From positions 62,001-126,000 of the forward strand of contig NZ_AQQP01000007.1 in the NCBI RefSeq assembly GCF_002210165.1: 64,000 nucleotides of DNA, written 5' to 3'. A program made the translations under genes and the position numbers. Shown here in pieces: positions 34,526 through 44,203 of this stretch (positions are counted from its first letter, which is position 1; each line of letters opens with the position of its first letter). Under the pieces are notes generated by a model. The model worked only from the letters and a program-made list of their open reading frames with translations. It had not been told where the DNA came from and made no database searches. Source of the stretch: Phaeobacter sp. 22II1-1F12B (GTDB lineage: Bacteria; Pseudomonadota; Alphaproteobacteria; Rhodobacterales; Rhodobacteraceae).

Positions 34526-36034
34526 TTATTCCTGTTTTTCCAGCATTTCTTGCTTTCTTTCCACAGCAGCATCGAACTCGCGCTGCTGCGCTTCGCCCCA
34601 TGCGGCAACGGTGAATTTTTTCACAACCGAGCGCAGAGTTTTCATCCGGTGACGGCGTTCTTCTTCGGGCATATCCAGCGCCGAAAGAATCGCACTGTCC
34701 ATCGAACGATGCGAAAACGGGTTGGTGATGACGGCAGAATGCAACTCAACCGCGGCACCGGCGAACTCGGACAGGACAAGAACCCCGTCGCCATCCACGC
34801 GGGCGGCACAGAATTCCTTGCAGACAAGGTTCATGCCATCGACCAGCGGCGTGATCCAAGCCACATCGGCGGCAAGGTAATACTTGATCAGATCGTCAAA
34901 CGGGATCGCCCGAGAAATCAGCGCCACGGGCTGCCAGCGCAGCGTGCCATAGCGGCCATTGATCCGCCCGGCGGTTTCCTCGATCCCGGTCTGCACCGGC
35001 GCATAGGCCGACATGTTGCGATCCGCGCTGACCGAGACATGCATGAGCTTGACCTTGCCGCGCAGCTCCGGGTTATCGGCCAGAACCCGTTCGAAACTCT
35101 CAAGTTGATCGACCCCGCCCTTGGTATAGTCGGTGCGCCCGACCGACAGGATCAGCTTGCAATCGCCCATGTCCTCGCGGATTTCGCGGGCGTTTTTCTG
35201 TACCTCGGCGTCGGTGGCGCGGGCTTCGATGAAATCCGGGTTCACCCCCACATTCGCCGAACTGATCGCCACCTTGCGCCCCTCATAGGACAGCAGTTTC
35301 GGATAGCTGCGCTCGCTAAGCGCGGTCCCGTCCGAGACCATCTCGGGGTCGACCTTGTGCCGTTCCAGCACATCCACGTCGAAAAGGCTCTGCGCGACCG
35401 ACACGAAGTTCGACGCGTAACGCGCGATGTGGAAACCGACGATGTCACAGGCCAGCAGGCTGCCGACAATCTCGCGCCGCCACGGCAGCACGTTGAACAT
35501 ATCCGCTGCCGGAAACGGCGTGTGATGAAAGAAGGAAATCGTCACGTCCGAGCGCAGGGTGCGCAGATAGCCGGGCACCAGCCAGAGATTATAGTCATGA
35601 ATCCAGACCCTTGCGCCCTGCGCGGCCTCGCGGGCGGCGGCCTCGGCAAAAGCCCAGTTCACCTCGCGGAAGGTCGGCCAGTCGACGGGGTCGTAGTTGA
35701 ACTTTTCCTTGAAGCTGTGAAGGATCGGCCAGAACGCCTCTTTCGAGGATACATGGTAAAAGCTGCTCACCTGCTCATAGGTCAGAGGCAGGCGCGACAC
35801 GTTGTATTTGCCATACTGGTCGTCGATTTCCACGACCTTCTCGAAATCGGGATTGCTGGGATCGTCGGCCAGCTTCCACGCGATCCAAGATGCTTTCTCG
35901 GCGGTTGCGAAAAAGCTCTTGAGCGTCGGAACAATGCCGTTGGGGCTCTTGTTCTCGCGAAACTTTACGACGCCGTTTTCTTCAACCTCTTCATAGGGTT
36001 GACGGTGATATACGATAACCAGATCAGACGACAT
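34526..36034 (-). CDS. ggpS: Glucosylglycerol-phosphate synthase (GgpS; OtsA-like GT20 family)
   Basis: A 502-residue GT20 glycosyltransferase that joins glucose from a sugar nucleotide to glycerol-3-phosphate, the first step of the osmolyte glucosylglycerol. The N-terminus LVIVYHRQPYEEVEENG and KSPNGIVPTLKSFFA match cyanobacterial GgpS and differ from trehalose-6-phosphate synthase, which starts with a VVSNR-type motif. Other family blocks are WIHDYNLWLVPGYLR, FFHHTPFPAADMFN, LACDIVGFHIARY and LVDGMNLVCKEFCAA. Context agrees: it is the last gene of an operon with a phosphatase (11-bp overlap) and gpsA, which makes the acceptor. Trehalose synthesis would need no gpsA. Donor preference (ADP- or UDP-glucose) cannot be read from sequence. 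Confidence 0.88.
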   Translation of the reverse strand: MSSDLVIVYHRQPYEEVEENGVVKFRENKSPNGIVPTLKSFFATAEKASWIAWKLADDPSNPDFEKVVEIDDQYGKYNVSRLPLTYEQVSSFYHVSSKEAFWPILHSFKEKFNYDPVDWPTFREVNWAFAEAAAREAAQGARVWIHDYNLWLVPGYLRTLRSDVTISFFHHTPFPAADMFNVLPWRREIVGSLLACDIVGFHIARYASNFVSVAQSLFDVDVLERHKVDPEMVSDGTALSERSYPKLLSYEGRKVAISSANVGVNPDFIEARATDAEVQKNAREIREDMGDCKLILSVGRTDYTKGGVDQLESFERVLADNPELRGKVKLMHVSVSADRNMSAYAPVQTGIEETAGRINGRYGTLRWQPVALISRAIPFDDLIKYYLAADVAWITPLVDGMNLVCKEFCAARVDGDGVLVLSEFAGAAVELHSAVITNPFSHRSMDSAILSALDMPEEERRHRMKTLRSVVKKFTVAAWGEAQQREFDAAVERKQEMLEKQE

Positions 36035-36803
36035 TTTTCAAAATTTCTTTGCTGCCGGGATGAAGGTTGAACTGGGTCATGGCCTCGGCGATTCCCGCAG
36101 CGCCGATGGCTTTCGCCCGATGAATTTTCTCGTCCCGAGGCAGCGCCTGCAACAGCGGCTGCTCGGACCCGCCGACCGCCACCGCATAGGTGCCCGCGAT
36201 CAGCATCGAAAGGTCGTTCAGCGTATCGCCGGAGGCCAGAACCCGGCCCTGCGGCACGCCCAGATGATCAAGCAGGCGCAAAAGCGACGGCCCCTTGCTG
36301 ACCCCCGGCGGCAGGACGTCGAAAAAGCGGTTGTCCGAAATCAGGACATCCAGCCCCATGTCGCCAATCAGATCGGCGGCGGCAGGGTCATAGCTTTCAG
36401 GGTCATAATGATAGCTGACCCTATAGCGAAATGGGGTTTCCTGCAAACGCAGCCCCGCCGCATCGGCCAGCGCCGCACGCACCCTGTCGCCGCTGTCGCT
36501 CCACCGGCCCGAGATGTCTTCTTCCAGCGCCTCGATGGGGCGGATATCGCCGTCCTCGACCCTGGCGATGGTCGTGCCGACATCGCCGATCACGTATTCG
36601 GGCCAAGGCAGATCGCCGCTCGAACAGGTTTCAATCATGAACTCCGGGTCGCGCCCGCTGACAAAGATCAGCCCGACCGAGTCACGGTTATCCTCGATCC
36701 AGTCATAAAGCTGGCGGCGGTCCTCATCGGTGCCGCCAAGGAAGGTGCCATCAAGGTCGGTGGCCAGAATGAACTGGCGTTCGTGAAAATCAGGCAGGCT
36801 CAT
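36024..36803 (-). CDS. HAD-IIB phosphatase, probable glucosylglycerol-phosphate phosphatase
   Basis: A 259-residue HAD-superfamily phosphatase of subclass IIB, related to sucrose-, mannosylglycerate- and trehalose-phosphate phosphatases. Motif I is ATDLDGTFLGG (nucleophile Asp and general-acid Asp), motif II LIFVSGRDPEF, the Lys of motif III in VSKGPSLLRLL, and motif IV LASGDTLNDLSML. The C2-type cap lies between residues about 90 and 170. It overlaps gpsA by 4 bp upstream and ggpS by 11 bp downstream, so the three are translationally coupled and this enzyme should dephosphorylate glucosylglycerol phosphate. In some proteobacteria phosphatase and synthase are one fused GgpPS protein; here they are separate. 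Confidence 0.82.
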   Translation of the reverse strand: MSLPDFHERQFILATDLDGTFLGGTDEDRRQLYDWIEDNRDSVGLIFVSGRDPEFMIETCSSGDLPWPEYVIGDVGTTIARVEDGDIRPIEALEEDISGRWSDSGDRVRAALADAAGLRLQETPFRYRVSYHYDPESYDPAAADLIGDMGLDVLISDNRFFDVLPPGVSKGPSLLRLLDHLGVPQGRVLASGDTLNDLSMLIAGTYAVAVGGSEQPLLQALPRDEKIHRAKAIGAAGIAEAMTQFNLHPGSKEILKNVV

Positions 36804-37930
36804 GCTGCACCTCCATCAAGGCGCGTGCCGCTGGTCATCGCCGGGTTGTTCATTTCAATCGCCAGCGCGCGCGGTTCGGATTCGATGGGCCGCGTCCAGA
36901 GATCGGCAAAGGCGCGCGACATCCCCACCTCGCCGGTCAGGATGCTGTGCACGGTTTCGCAGATCGGCATGGTGACATTCACGCGCCGCGCCAAATCGAC
37001 GACCGAGGCTGCGTTGGCCTCGCCCTCGACCACCACAGGTTTGCCGTCGAAACATTCTTCGCGCGGGATACCTTGCCCCAGCTGCACACCAAGCGACATG
37101 TTCCGCGAGGTCTGGCTGGAACAGGTGAGCGTCAGGTCCCCTGCCCCGGCAAGCCCGGTCACGGTTTCACGCCGTCCGCCCAGCGCCTCGGCCAGTTGCT
37201 TCATTTCGTCCATGCCACGGGTGATCAGCGCCGCGCGGGTGTTTTCCGCATAGCCCGCCCCGGTCATCATCCCGCAGCCGATGGCGATCACGTTCTTGAT
37301 CGCTCCGCCGATTTCGACGCCCACAAGATCGTCCGAGATATACGTCCGGAAGAACCCAGTACTCATCGACAGGGCAAGACGCGCCGCCGGGCTGGCGTAG
37401 GGATCAAGACGGTCCTGATGCGAGAAATCAAAGGCCACGGTCGCTGCCGTCGGATGCCCCAGCGCGGTTTCGCGGGCAAAGGTCGGCCCCGAGATCGTGC
37501 CAACTGGGACATGCCGGATTTCCTCGGCCACCACTTGCGACATGAGCGCGCCGCTCGCGGGTTCGATCCCCTTGGTGCAGACCGCTACAGGCGTGCCGTC
37601 CATGATCAGGTCACGCAGTTGGGCCGCCGTCTGCCGCACCGCGCCCGAGGGCACCACGAGCAGCACTGCATCGGCGCCGGTTACCGCCTCGGCCAGATGG
37701 TGCGTGGCCTTCAGCGTCTCGGGCAGCGCCGTATCGCCCAGGTAACGGGGATTGCGGTGTTCCGTATTGATGGCATTAACAGTGGCCTCATCCCGCGCAT
37801 AGATCCGCACCTGCCGGCCAGCCCGCGCTGCGACACTAGCAAGGGCGGTGCCCCAGGCGCCGCCGCCGACCACGGCGATACGGGAATACGGAATGCTTTG
37901 CGAAGTCGGGGATATGGGCGTTGATGTCAT
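36800..37930 (-). CDS. gpsA: NAD(P)-dependent glycerol-3-phosphate dehydrogenase
   Basis: A 376-residue dehydrogenase that reduces dihydroxyacetone phosphate to sn-glycerol-3-phosphate. The Rossmann motif is IAVVGGGAWGTALASVAA after a 17-residue extension, NPRYLG and LLVVPSGAVR follow, the GTISGPTFARE block holds catalytic-domain contacts, and VGVEIGGAIKNVIAIGCGMM contains the catalytic Lys. TGLAGAGDLTLTCSS is the C-terminal family motif. It is about 40 residues longer than usual. As first gene of the operon with the phosphatase and ggpS it supplies the acceptor for glucosylglycerol synthesis; a second housekeeping gpsA for phospholipids may exist elsewhere in the genome, which the window cannot show. 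Confidence 0.93.
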   Translation of the reverse strand: MTSTPISPTSQSIPYSRIAVVGGGAWGTALASVAARAGRQVRIYARDEATVNAINTEHRNPRYLGDTALPETLKATHHLAEAVTGADAVLLVVPSGAVRQTAAQLRDLIMDGTPVAVCTKGIEPASGALMSQVVAEEIRHVPVGTISGPTFARETALGHPTAATVAFDFSHQDRLDPYASPAARLALSMSTGFFRTYISDDLVGVEIGGAIKNVIAIGCGMMTGAGYAENTRAALITRGMDEMKQLAEALGGRRETVTGLAGAGDLTLTCSSQTSRNMSLGVQLGQGIPREECFDGKPVVVEGEANAASVVDLARRVNVTMPICETVHSILTGEVGMSRAFADLWTRPIESEPRALAIEMNNPAMTSGTRLDGGAA

Positions 37931-38394
37931 TTCTCTGGTTTGCGATCTGCACGTTTACTACCGGTTTCGGGGGCATTTCCGCCCGCGTGATCCGGGCGCG
38001 GCCATTCAGTTTTATCGAAACATGGCGCGCCGCTGCTCTTGTTTTACGAGCTATACTGTGCACCTGCGGTATCAAGGCGAGAAGGTCCAAAAAAGACATC
38101 CAGACCCCCATGCGTTCCCAGACTGCCTACGTTTTAGGCAGAAGTGCCCTGCGCAGAATCTGGCCTTCCGGCGGCAAAAATCCCCGATACGCCACATTTC
38201 GGCCCTCTAGGTATTTGATTTCACTAATTTTCCGAAAATTCGCCGTTTTGAAGCCCGAGACTCATCCGATATTCCGCGACCGAAAACCGCTGCGACAGCC
38301 GCAATTTTAGCGGTGTCGTTTTTTGACATTCCGGGTGTGAAACCTACACTAAAACCATTCGCTGCAATGCGGCATGACGATCAGAGGATTAACA
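37931..38394. other. Divergent control region between gpsA and galU
   Basis: A 464-bp region with no credible gene on either strand. It is relatively A/T-rich toward the galU side (38210-38350) and contains a clear promoter for galU. A minus-strand promoter for the gpsA-phosphatase-ggpS operon must also be here but no convincing match was found. Such length between divergent osmolyte and sugar-nucleotide genes suggests shared regulation. Confidence 0.6.
38323..38350 (+). promoter_or_regulatory. Sigma-70-type promoter of galU
   Basis: TTGACA (38323-38328), a 16-bp spacer and TACACT (38345-38350). The start codon is 45 bp downstream, with an AGAGGA ribosome site in between. The -35 box is a perfect consensus. 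Confidence 0.7.
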
Positions 38395-39288
38395 ATGACG
38401 AAAACTGTAAGAACTGCGATTTTCCCAGTTGCCGGGATGGGTACCCGTTTTCTGCCTGCCACCAAGGCGATCCCGAAAGAGTTGCTTCCGGTTCTTGATA
38501 CGCCCCTGATCCAGTATGCCATCGACGAGGCCCGCGAGGCCGGTGTCGAAAAGATGATCTTCGTAAACCACCCCTCGAAATCCGCCATCGAACAGCATGT
38601 GCTGCACGACGCCAAGCTGAATGCGACGCTATGCGAGCGCGGCAAGGGCAAGCTGGCAGCCGAACTTGAAGCTGCCGCGCTGAATGAAAAAGACATCGAG
38701 GTCGTGTTCACCCATCAGGATGAACCGCTCGGCCTTGGTCACGCGATCCTCTGCGCCCGTGAAGAGGCGCTGCCCGGTGCGGTGGCGGTGCTTTTGCCCG
38801 ACGACCTGATCCTTGGCCGCCCCGGCGCCCTTGGCCAGATGATCTCGGCCTATGAGAACGGCGATGTCGACCACATGCTCGCCACGATGGAAGTGCCGCG
38901 CGAAAACGTGTCGGCCTATGGTGTGCTTTCGGTGTCCCGCCGCGACGGTCCCTTTGCGATTTGTGACGGTCTGGTCGAAAAGCCGGATGCGGATGTCGCG
39001 CCCTCGACCACGGCCGTGGTCGGCCGTTATGTGCTCGACAACTCGATCTTCGAGGCCCTCGCCACGCAGGAACCCGGTGCAGGCGGGGAAATCCAGCTGA
39101 CCGACGCGATTGCCAGCGCCATCGGCGACAAGACCGTCGCGGGTTACCGCTTTGCCGGGAACCGGTTCGACTGCGGCTCGAAAGAAGGCATGCTGAGCGC
39201 CCAGCTTTTCCTTGCCGCGCAGAACCCTGCCTATGACGAGGTGATCTCGGAGTTCCTCGGGACAGGCGCACAGGCCGAGGTGGCCTGA
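38395..39288 (+). CDS. galU: UTP--glucose-1-phosphate uridylyltransferase
   Basis: A 297-residue pyrophosphorylase making UDP-glucose from UTP and glucose-1-phosphate. The nucleotide-binding signature PVAGMGTRFLPATKAIPKELLP is at the N-terminus, followed by QYAIDEAREAG, the QDEPLGLGHAILCAR block and LPDDLILGRPG. The C-terminal region has GEIQLTDAI and the GNRFDCGSKEGML substrate-binding motif. The ATG at 38395 has AGAGGA 8 nt upstream; an in-frame ATG seven codons earlier is less well placed. It is divergent from the glucosylglycerol operon and lies 79 bp before a GH13 gene. UDP-glucose is also needed for envelope polysaccharides, so its role is not restricted to osmolytes. Confidence 0.95.
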   Translation: MTKTVRTAIFPVAGMGTRFLPATKAIPKELLPVLDTPLIQYAIDEAREAGVEKMIFVNHPSKSAIEQHVLHDAKLNATLCERGKGKLAAELEAAALNEKDIEVVFTHQDEPLGLGHAILCAREEALPGAVAVLLPDDLILGRPGALGQMISAYENGDVDHMLATMEVPRENVSAYGVLSVSRRDGPFAICDGLVEKPDADVAPSTTAVVGRYVLDNSIFEALATQEPGAGGEIQLTDAIASAIGDKTVAGYRFAGNRFDCGSKEGMLSAQLFLAAQNPAYDEVISEFLGTGAQAEVA

Positions 39289-39325
39289 GCAAGTTTTCTC
39301 TGACATAGAGACACGAGCACGCGTT

Positions 39326-39340
39326 GCCCCCGCCGGGGGC
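39326..39340 (+). other. Intercistronic hairpin between galU and the GH13 gene
   Basis: GCCCCC-GCC-GGGGGC is a perfect 6-bp stem in the 79-bp gap. There is no T-run, so it may lower read-through or define mRNA ends. Confidence 0.5.
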
Positions 39341-39367
39341 GCGCGATCAGAAGACCAGGACGCAGCC

Positions 39368-41014
39368 ATGAGCGATTTTGCACAAGCCGCCACCGAAACC
39401 GACAAGGACTGGTGGCGCGGCTGCACGATTTACCAGATCTACCCCCGCAGTTTTCAGGACAGCAACGACGACGGGATCGGCGATCTGATCGGCATCGTCG
39501 AGAGGATGCCCTATATCGCCAGCGTTGGCGTGGACGCGATCTGGATCTCGCCCTTCTTCACCTCGCCGATGAAGGATTTCGGCTATGACGTCAGCGATTA
39601 CTGCGACGTCGACCCGATCTTCGGCACGCTTGCCGATTTCGACATGCTTATCGACGCGGCGCATGGCCATGGCCTCAAGGTCATCATCGACCTCGTACTG
39701 TCGCATACCTCGGACCAGCACCCTTGGTTCCAGAAAAGCCGCGTCTCGCGCGAAGGACCGATGGCCGACTGGTATGTCTGGTCGGATGCGAAACCCGACG
39801 GCACGCCCCCCAACAACTGGCTGTCCTTCTTTGGCGGCAGCGCATGGCACTGGGATCCCCGGCGCGAGCAGTATTACCTGCACAACTTTCTCGCCTCCCA
39901 GCCCGATCTGAACCTCCACAGCGAAGCGGTGCAAAGCGCGCTGCTGGGCGTCACCCGGTTCTGGCTGGATCGGGGCGTCGACGGCTTCCGGCTTGATACG
40001 GTGAACTTCTACTTTGCCGACAAAGAGCTGCGCGACAACCCGGCGCTGCCGCCCGAGGGGCGCAACGCGATCCACGCCCCGCGCGTGAACCCCTATAACT
40101 ATCAGGAACACCTTTATTCCAAGAACCGGCCCGAGAACTTCGACTTTCTCCGCCGGATGCGCGTGCTGCTCGATGAATACCCCGCCGCGACAACGCTGGG
40201 CGAAGTTGGCGACGCCCAGCACGGGCTTGAGCTGCTGGGCCAGTACACCTCGGGAAATGACTACCTGCACATGTGCTACGCCTTTGAATTCCTTGCGCAG
40301 GAGCCGCTGACGGCGACCCGCATCGCCGAGGTGCTCTACAAGGTGCATCAGGTTGCCAACGATGGCTGGGCCGCGTGGGCGTTTTCCAACCATGACGTGA
40401 TGCGCCATGCCTCGCGCTGGGAGCTTTCGCCCGCCGCACAGCGGCTTTATGCGACGCTGCTCTTGTGCCTGCCCGGTTCGGCCTGTCTGTATCAGGGCGA
40501 GGAACTCGGGCTCGAAGAGGCCGACGTGCCGTTTGAGGACATACAAGACCCCTATGGCGTTGAATTCTGGCCCGAATACAAGGGCCGTGATGGCAGCCGC
40601 ACGCCGATGGTCTGGGAAACCCACGAACGCAACGCCGGTTTCAGCGAGGGAGAGCCGTGGCTGCCGATCAGCCATGAACATGCCCATCGTGCCGTGGATG
40701 TGCAGGAACACGAACCCGGCGCGATCCTGCATCACTATCGCCGCGCGCTGGCCTTTCGCAAACAACACCCGGCGCTGATCTCGGGCGTGCAGGACGGGGT
40801 CTACGCCTTTGGCGACGTGCTGCATTTCCGCTGTATCCATGACGATGAGACGCTGTTCTGCGCCTTCAACATGTCGGACACGCCTTCGGTCCATGCCCTG
40901 CCCGGCGGCGACTGGGAAACCATCGGGCAAGAGGTCGGCGGCGCGAACAAAAGCCCGGACGGCAGGCTCCATATGGGGCCGTGGCAGGTCTGTATCGCGC
41001 GCCTGATCGACTAG
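39368..41014 (+). CDS. GH13 alpha-glucosidase / alpha-amylase-family hydrolase
   Basis: A 548-residue GH13 enzyme of the oligo-1,6-glucosidase/alpha-glucosidase group. Region I is [14 protein letters not shown], region [14 protein letters not shown] with the nucleophile Asp, region III LGEVGD with the acid Glu, and region [10 protein letters not shown] with the transition-state Asp. Substrate pattern [18 protein letters not shown] at the start is typical of alpha-glucosidases acting on short substrates. No signal peptide, so it acts in the cytosol. Its neighbours (galU upstream, glpK and glpD downstream, ggpS operon nearby) suggest that glucosylglycerol could be a substrate, releasing glucose and glycerol, but trehalose, sucrose or maltose are equally possible from sequence. 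Confidence 0.9.
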   Translation: MSDFAQAATETDKDWWRGCTIYQIYPRSFQDSNDDGIGDLIGIVERMPYIASVGVDAIWISPFFTSPMKDFGYDVSDYCDVDPIFGTLADFDMLIDAAHGHGLKVIIDLVLSHTSDQHPWFQKSRVSREGPMADWYVWSDAKPDGTPPNNWLSFFGGSAWHWDPRREQYYLHNFLASQPDLNLHSEAVQSALLGVTRFWLDRGVDGFRLDTVNFYFADKELRDNPALPPEGRNAIHAPRVNPYNYQEHLYSKNRPENFDFLRRMRVLLDEYPAATTLGEVGDAQHGLELLGQYTSGNDYLHMCYAFEFLAQEPLTATRIAEVLYKVHQVANDGWAAWAFSNHDVMRHASRWELSPAAQRLYATLLLCLPGSACLYQGEELGLEEADVPFEDIQDPYGVEFWPEYKGRDGSRTPMVWETHERNAGFSEGEPWLPISHEHAHRAVDVQEHEPGAILHHYRRALAFRKQHPALISGVQDGVYAFGDVLHFRCIHDDETLFCAFNMSDTPSVHALPGGDWETIGQEVGGANKSPDGRLHMGPWQVCIARLID

Positions 41015-42498
41015 ACCGACATCGTCGCCTTGACCGCGCGTTTCCACGCCGCGTATTTGCGGTCGCGCTCTTCGTCCGACATCTGCGGCTCAAAGGTCTG
41101 GTCCAGCGCCCATGTCTCGGCAAAGCCCTGCATGTCCGGGTAAACCCCGGCCCGCTGACCGGCCAGCCATGCGGCCCCCAGTGCCGTCGTCTCAAGCACC
41201 TGCGGGCGGTCCACCGGCGCGCCAAGGATGTCCGACAGGAACTGCATCGACCAGTCGCTTGCGCTCATTCCGCCATCGACGCGCAGGGTCGCCCCGGCGG
41301 CGTCGCTCTGCCAGTCCGCATGCATCGCCTCAAGCAGATCGCGGGTCTGGTAGCCCACCGATTCAAGCGCCGCCTTGGCAAATTCCGCCGGTCCCGAATT
41401 GCGGGTAAGGCCATAGACTGCGCCCCGGCAATCCGCATCCCAATAGGGCGCACCAAGCCCGACAAAAGCCGGTACAAGGATCACGTTCTGGTTCTCATCC
41501 GCCTTTTCGGCAAGCGGCTGGGTTTCGGGCGCGTCGCGGATCATCTTAAGCCCGTCGCGCAGCCATTGCACCACCGCCCCGGCCACAAAGATCGACCCTT
41601 CCAGCGCATAGGTCGGCTTGCCATCGAACTGGTACGCGATGGTCGTCAGAAGCCGGTTCTTCGACGTTACCGCCTCGGACCCGGTGTTCAGCAGGGCAAA
41701 GCAACCGGTGCCATAGGTCGATTTCAGCATGCCCGGCTCAAAGCAGGCCTGACCGATGGTCGCCGCCTGCTGATCTCCCGCGACGCCCAGAATGGGCAGG
41801 GGCGAGCCAAAGAGATCGGCGCGGGTCATGCCGAAATCGGCGGCGCTGTCCTTGACCTCGGGCAGCATCTCCATCGGAATGTCGAAGAGATCGCAGATCG
41901 TGCTGCTCCACCGCCCCTTGTGGATGTCATACAGCATCGTACGCGCGGCGTTGGTGGCATCGGTGACATGGGATTCGCCGCCCGTGAGCTTCCAGATCAG
42001 GTAGCTGTCGACGGTTCCGAACAGCAGCTCTCCCTTGGCGGCCCTCTCGCGCGATCCTTCTACATGATCGAGGATCCATTTCAGCTTGGTCCCCGAGAAA
42101 TAGGGATCGGCCAAAAGCCCGGTGCGTTCGGTAATTTGCGTGTCCTTGCCCGCCTCGCGCAGGCCCCGGCAATATTCGGCTGTGCGCCGGTCCTGCCAGA
42201 CGATCGCGTTATAGATCGGCTTGCCGGTGGTCTTGTCCCAGACAAGCGTGGTTTCGCGCTGGTTGGTGATGCCGATGGCCGCAATGTCGCCGGGACGCAG
42301 CCCGGCGCGTTCGATCACGGCACGGCAGGTACCCGCCGTTGTCGACCAGAGATCGTCGGGATCATGCTCAACCCAGCCGCTGTCGGGGAAATGCTGCGGG
42401 AACTCCTCCTGCGACACGGCCTTTACCTGCATATCAGCGTCGAAAATGATTGCCCGCGACGACGTGGTGCCCTGATCGATTGCAAGAATATGGCTCAT
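41011..42498 (-). CDS. glpK: Glycerol kinase
   Basis: A 495-residue FGGY-family kinase phosphorylating glycerol to sn-glycerol-3-phosphate with ATP. The N-terminal [17 protein letters not shown] is the phosphate-1 ATPase motif, followed by [41 protein letters not shown] (the glycerol-binding block) and, C-terminally, [22 protein letters not shown] (adenosine motif). Length and motif spacing are those of GlpK. The ATG at 42498 has GGGAGGGGGC upstream. It converges on the GH13 gene, and their stop codons overlap by 4 bp. It lies 103 bp after glpD on the same strand, probably one operon for glycerol use. Confidence 0.95.
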   Translation of the reverse strand: MSHILAIDQGTTSSRAIIFDADMQVKAVSQEEFPQHFPDSGWVEHDPDDLWSTTAGTCRAVIERAGLRPGDIAAIGITNQRETTLVWDKTTGKPIYNAIVWQDRRTAEYCRGLREAGKDTQITERTGLLADPYFSGTKLKWILDHVEGSRERAAKGELLFGTVDSYLIWKLTGGESHVTDATNAARTMLYDIHKGRWSSTICDLFDIPMEMLPEVKDSAADFGMTRADLFGSPLPILGVAGDQQAATIGQACFEPGMLKSTYGTGCFALLNTGSEAVTSKNRLLTTIAYQFDGKPTYALEGSIFVAGAVVQWLRDGLKMIRDAPETQPLAEKADENQNVILVPAFVGLGAPYWDADCRGAVYGLTRNSGPAEFAKAALESVGYQTRDLLEAMHADWQSDAAGATLRVDGGMSASDWSMQFLSDILGAPVDRPQVLETTALGAAWLAGQRAGVYPDMQGFAETWALDQTFEPQMSDEERDRKYAAWKRAVKATMSV

Positions 42499-42601
42499 CT
42501 GCCCCCTCCCCATGAGATGCGTTTCTGGTTATCCCACCTTGTGCCAAGAAATTTTGCGCAGGTCACGCGGGTTTAGGAAACACGTTCGCCGAAAGCGGGG
42601 C

Positions 42602-44203
42602 TCAGGCGGCGCTCGAAGAATCGTCGCTCTGCTGAGAGGTCATCCATTTATTCAACCGCGCGACGTCATCGGGCTTAATGCGAAGCCCCAGCTTGCTGCG
42701 CCGCCAGATCACATCCTCGGCGGTCCGCGCGAATTCACGGTCCATCAGCCATTTGACCTCGCGCTCGGTCAGGGTGGCGCCAAAGCCCTGCCCCAGATCC
42801 TCTTCGCTTTCGGCCTCGCCGATGATTTCAAACGTGTCGGTGCCATAGGCCCGCGCCATGCGACGCGCCCAGAAATCGCTGAGATAGGGATAGGTCCGGA
42901 TCACCCGGTTTACCAGCTGCTCGGCCTTGTCCACGTCGAACTTGCCGCCCGGCAGGGGCGCGTCGGCGGTCCAGTTCTCTCCGACACCTGAGAAGTAAGG
43001 CGAGATCTTTGCCAGCGAATCCTCGGCCAGTTTGCGGTAGGTCGTGATCTTGCCGCCAAAGATGTTCAGGATCGGCGCGCCGCCAGTATCGTCGACCTTG
43101 AGCGTATAGTCCCGCGTCGCCGCCGTAGCGCTGCTGGCCCCGTCATCGTAAAGCGGGCGCACGCCCGAATAGGTCCAGACGATGTCTTTGGCCGTGATCT
43201 GTTTCTTGAAATACTGGTTCGCGAAGTTGATCAGGTAATCGCGTTCGACCGGCGTGCATTCCGGTTTCTGATCCGGATCTTCCTGCTCGGCATCCGTGGT
43301 GCCGATCAACGTGAAATCGGATTCATAGGGAATGGCAAAGATGATCCGCCCGTCCGTCCCTTGGAAGAAATAGCACTTGTCGTGATCGTAAAGCCGCTTG
43401 GTCACGATATGGCTGCCGCGCACAAGGCGGACGCCCTCGGACGAGTCCACCTCTACCTTGTCATGGATGATATCGCCGACCCAAGGGCCGCCGGCATTGA
43501 CCAGCATCCGCGCGGTCGCTTCGAACTCCTGTTCGGTTTCCTCGTCGCGCAGGGTGATCAGCCAGTGATCTGCCACCCGTTCTGCTCGGATCATCTTGGT
43601 CCGTGTCATGATACGCGCGCCCCGGTCCTCGGCGTCGCGGGCATTCAGCACCACAAGCCGGGAATCCTCGACCCAGCAATCGGAGTATTCAAACGCCTTT
43701 TCAAACTTGTCCTTGAGCGGCGCGCCCTCGGGCGTGTCACGCAGGTCGAGGTTCTTGCTGGGCGGCAATATCTCGCGCCCGCCAAGGCTGTCGTAAAGCG
43801 ACAGGCCCAGCCGGATCATCCACGCCGGGCGGCGTCCACGCGTCCATGGCATAAAGACACCGAGCAGCCGCGACACGGGCGTTTCATTCTCGAACCGCAT
43901 CTCTTCGTGATAAGGCAGCACGAAACGCATCGGCCAACTGATATGGGGCATATTGCGCAGCAGGACTTCACGCTCGGCCAGCGCGTGCTTGACCAGCCGA
44001 AGTTCGAAATATTCGAGATAGCGCAACCCGCCATGGAACAGCTTGGTCGAGGCAGAAGAGGTTGCCGAGGCAAGATCGTTCATCTCGGCCAGCCCGACGC
44101 GAAGCCCGCGCCCGGCGGCATCCCGAGCGATACCGCAGCCGTTTATACCGCCCCCGATGACAAAGAGATCATAATGTTCAGGGGTGGTCGTGGCCTCTGG
44201 CAC
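42602..44203 (-). CDS. glpD: Aerobic (FAD-dependent) glycerol-3-phosphate dehydrogenase
   Basis: A 533-residue membrane-associated flavoprotein that oxidises sn-glycerol-3-phosphate to dihydroxyacetone phosphate and feeds electrons to quinone. The FAD motif FVIGGGINGCGIARDAAGRGL is near the N-terminus, followed by SATSSASTKLFHGGLRYLE, MLVNAGGPWVGDI and IFGGKITTYRKLAE, all hallmark GlpD segments. The best start is the GTG at 44203, with GAGGA 9 nt upstream; the frame continues farther but that part is unrelated Arg-rich sequence. It is first in the glpD-glpK unit. With GpsA working in the opposite direction, the two must be regulated apart to avoid a futile cycle. Confidence 0.94.
   Translation of the reverse strand: MPEATTTPEHYDLFVIGGGINGCGIARDAAGRGLRVGLAEMNDLASATSSASTKLFHGGLRYLEYFELRLVKHALAEREVLLRNMPHISWPMRFVLPYHEEMRFENETPVSRLLGVFMPWTRGRRPAWMIRLGLSLYDSLGGREILPPSKNLDLRDTPEGAPLKDKFEKAFEYSDCWVEDSRLVVLNARDAEDRGARIMTRTKMIRAERVADHWLITLRDEETEQEFEATARMLVNAGGPWVGDIIHDKVEVDSSEGVRLVRGSHIVTKRLYDHDKCYFFQGTDGRIIFAIPYESDFTLIGTTDAEQEDPDQKPECTPVERDYLINFANQYFKKQITAKDIVWTYSGVRPLYDDGASSATAATRDYTLKVDDTGGAPILNIFGGKITTYRKLAEDSLAKISPYFSGVGENWTADAPLPGGKFDVDKAEQLVNRVIRTYPYLSDFWARRMARAYGTDTFEIIGEAESEEDLGQGFGATLTEREVKWLMDREFARTAEDVIWRRSKLGLRIKPDDVARLNKWMTSQQSDDSSSAA

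Noticed and set aside
34526-36803. Trehalose synthesis (otsA-otsB)
   Set aside because: The synthase N-terminus and the gpsA neighbour match glucosylglycerol-phosphate synthase; trehalose synthesis would not need a glycerol-3-phosphate dehydrogenase in the operon.
39347-41047. A 566-codon minus-strand frame antisense to the GH13 gene
   Set aside because: Same shadow pattern from codon bias; the plus-strand gene has all four GH13 regions.
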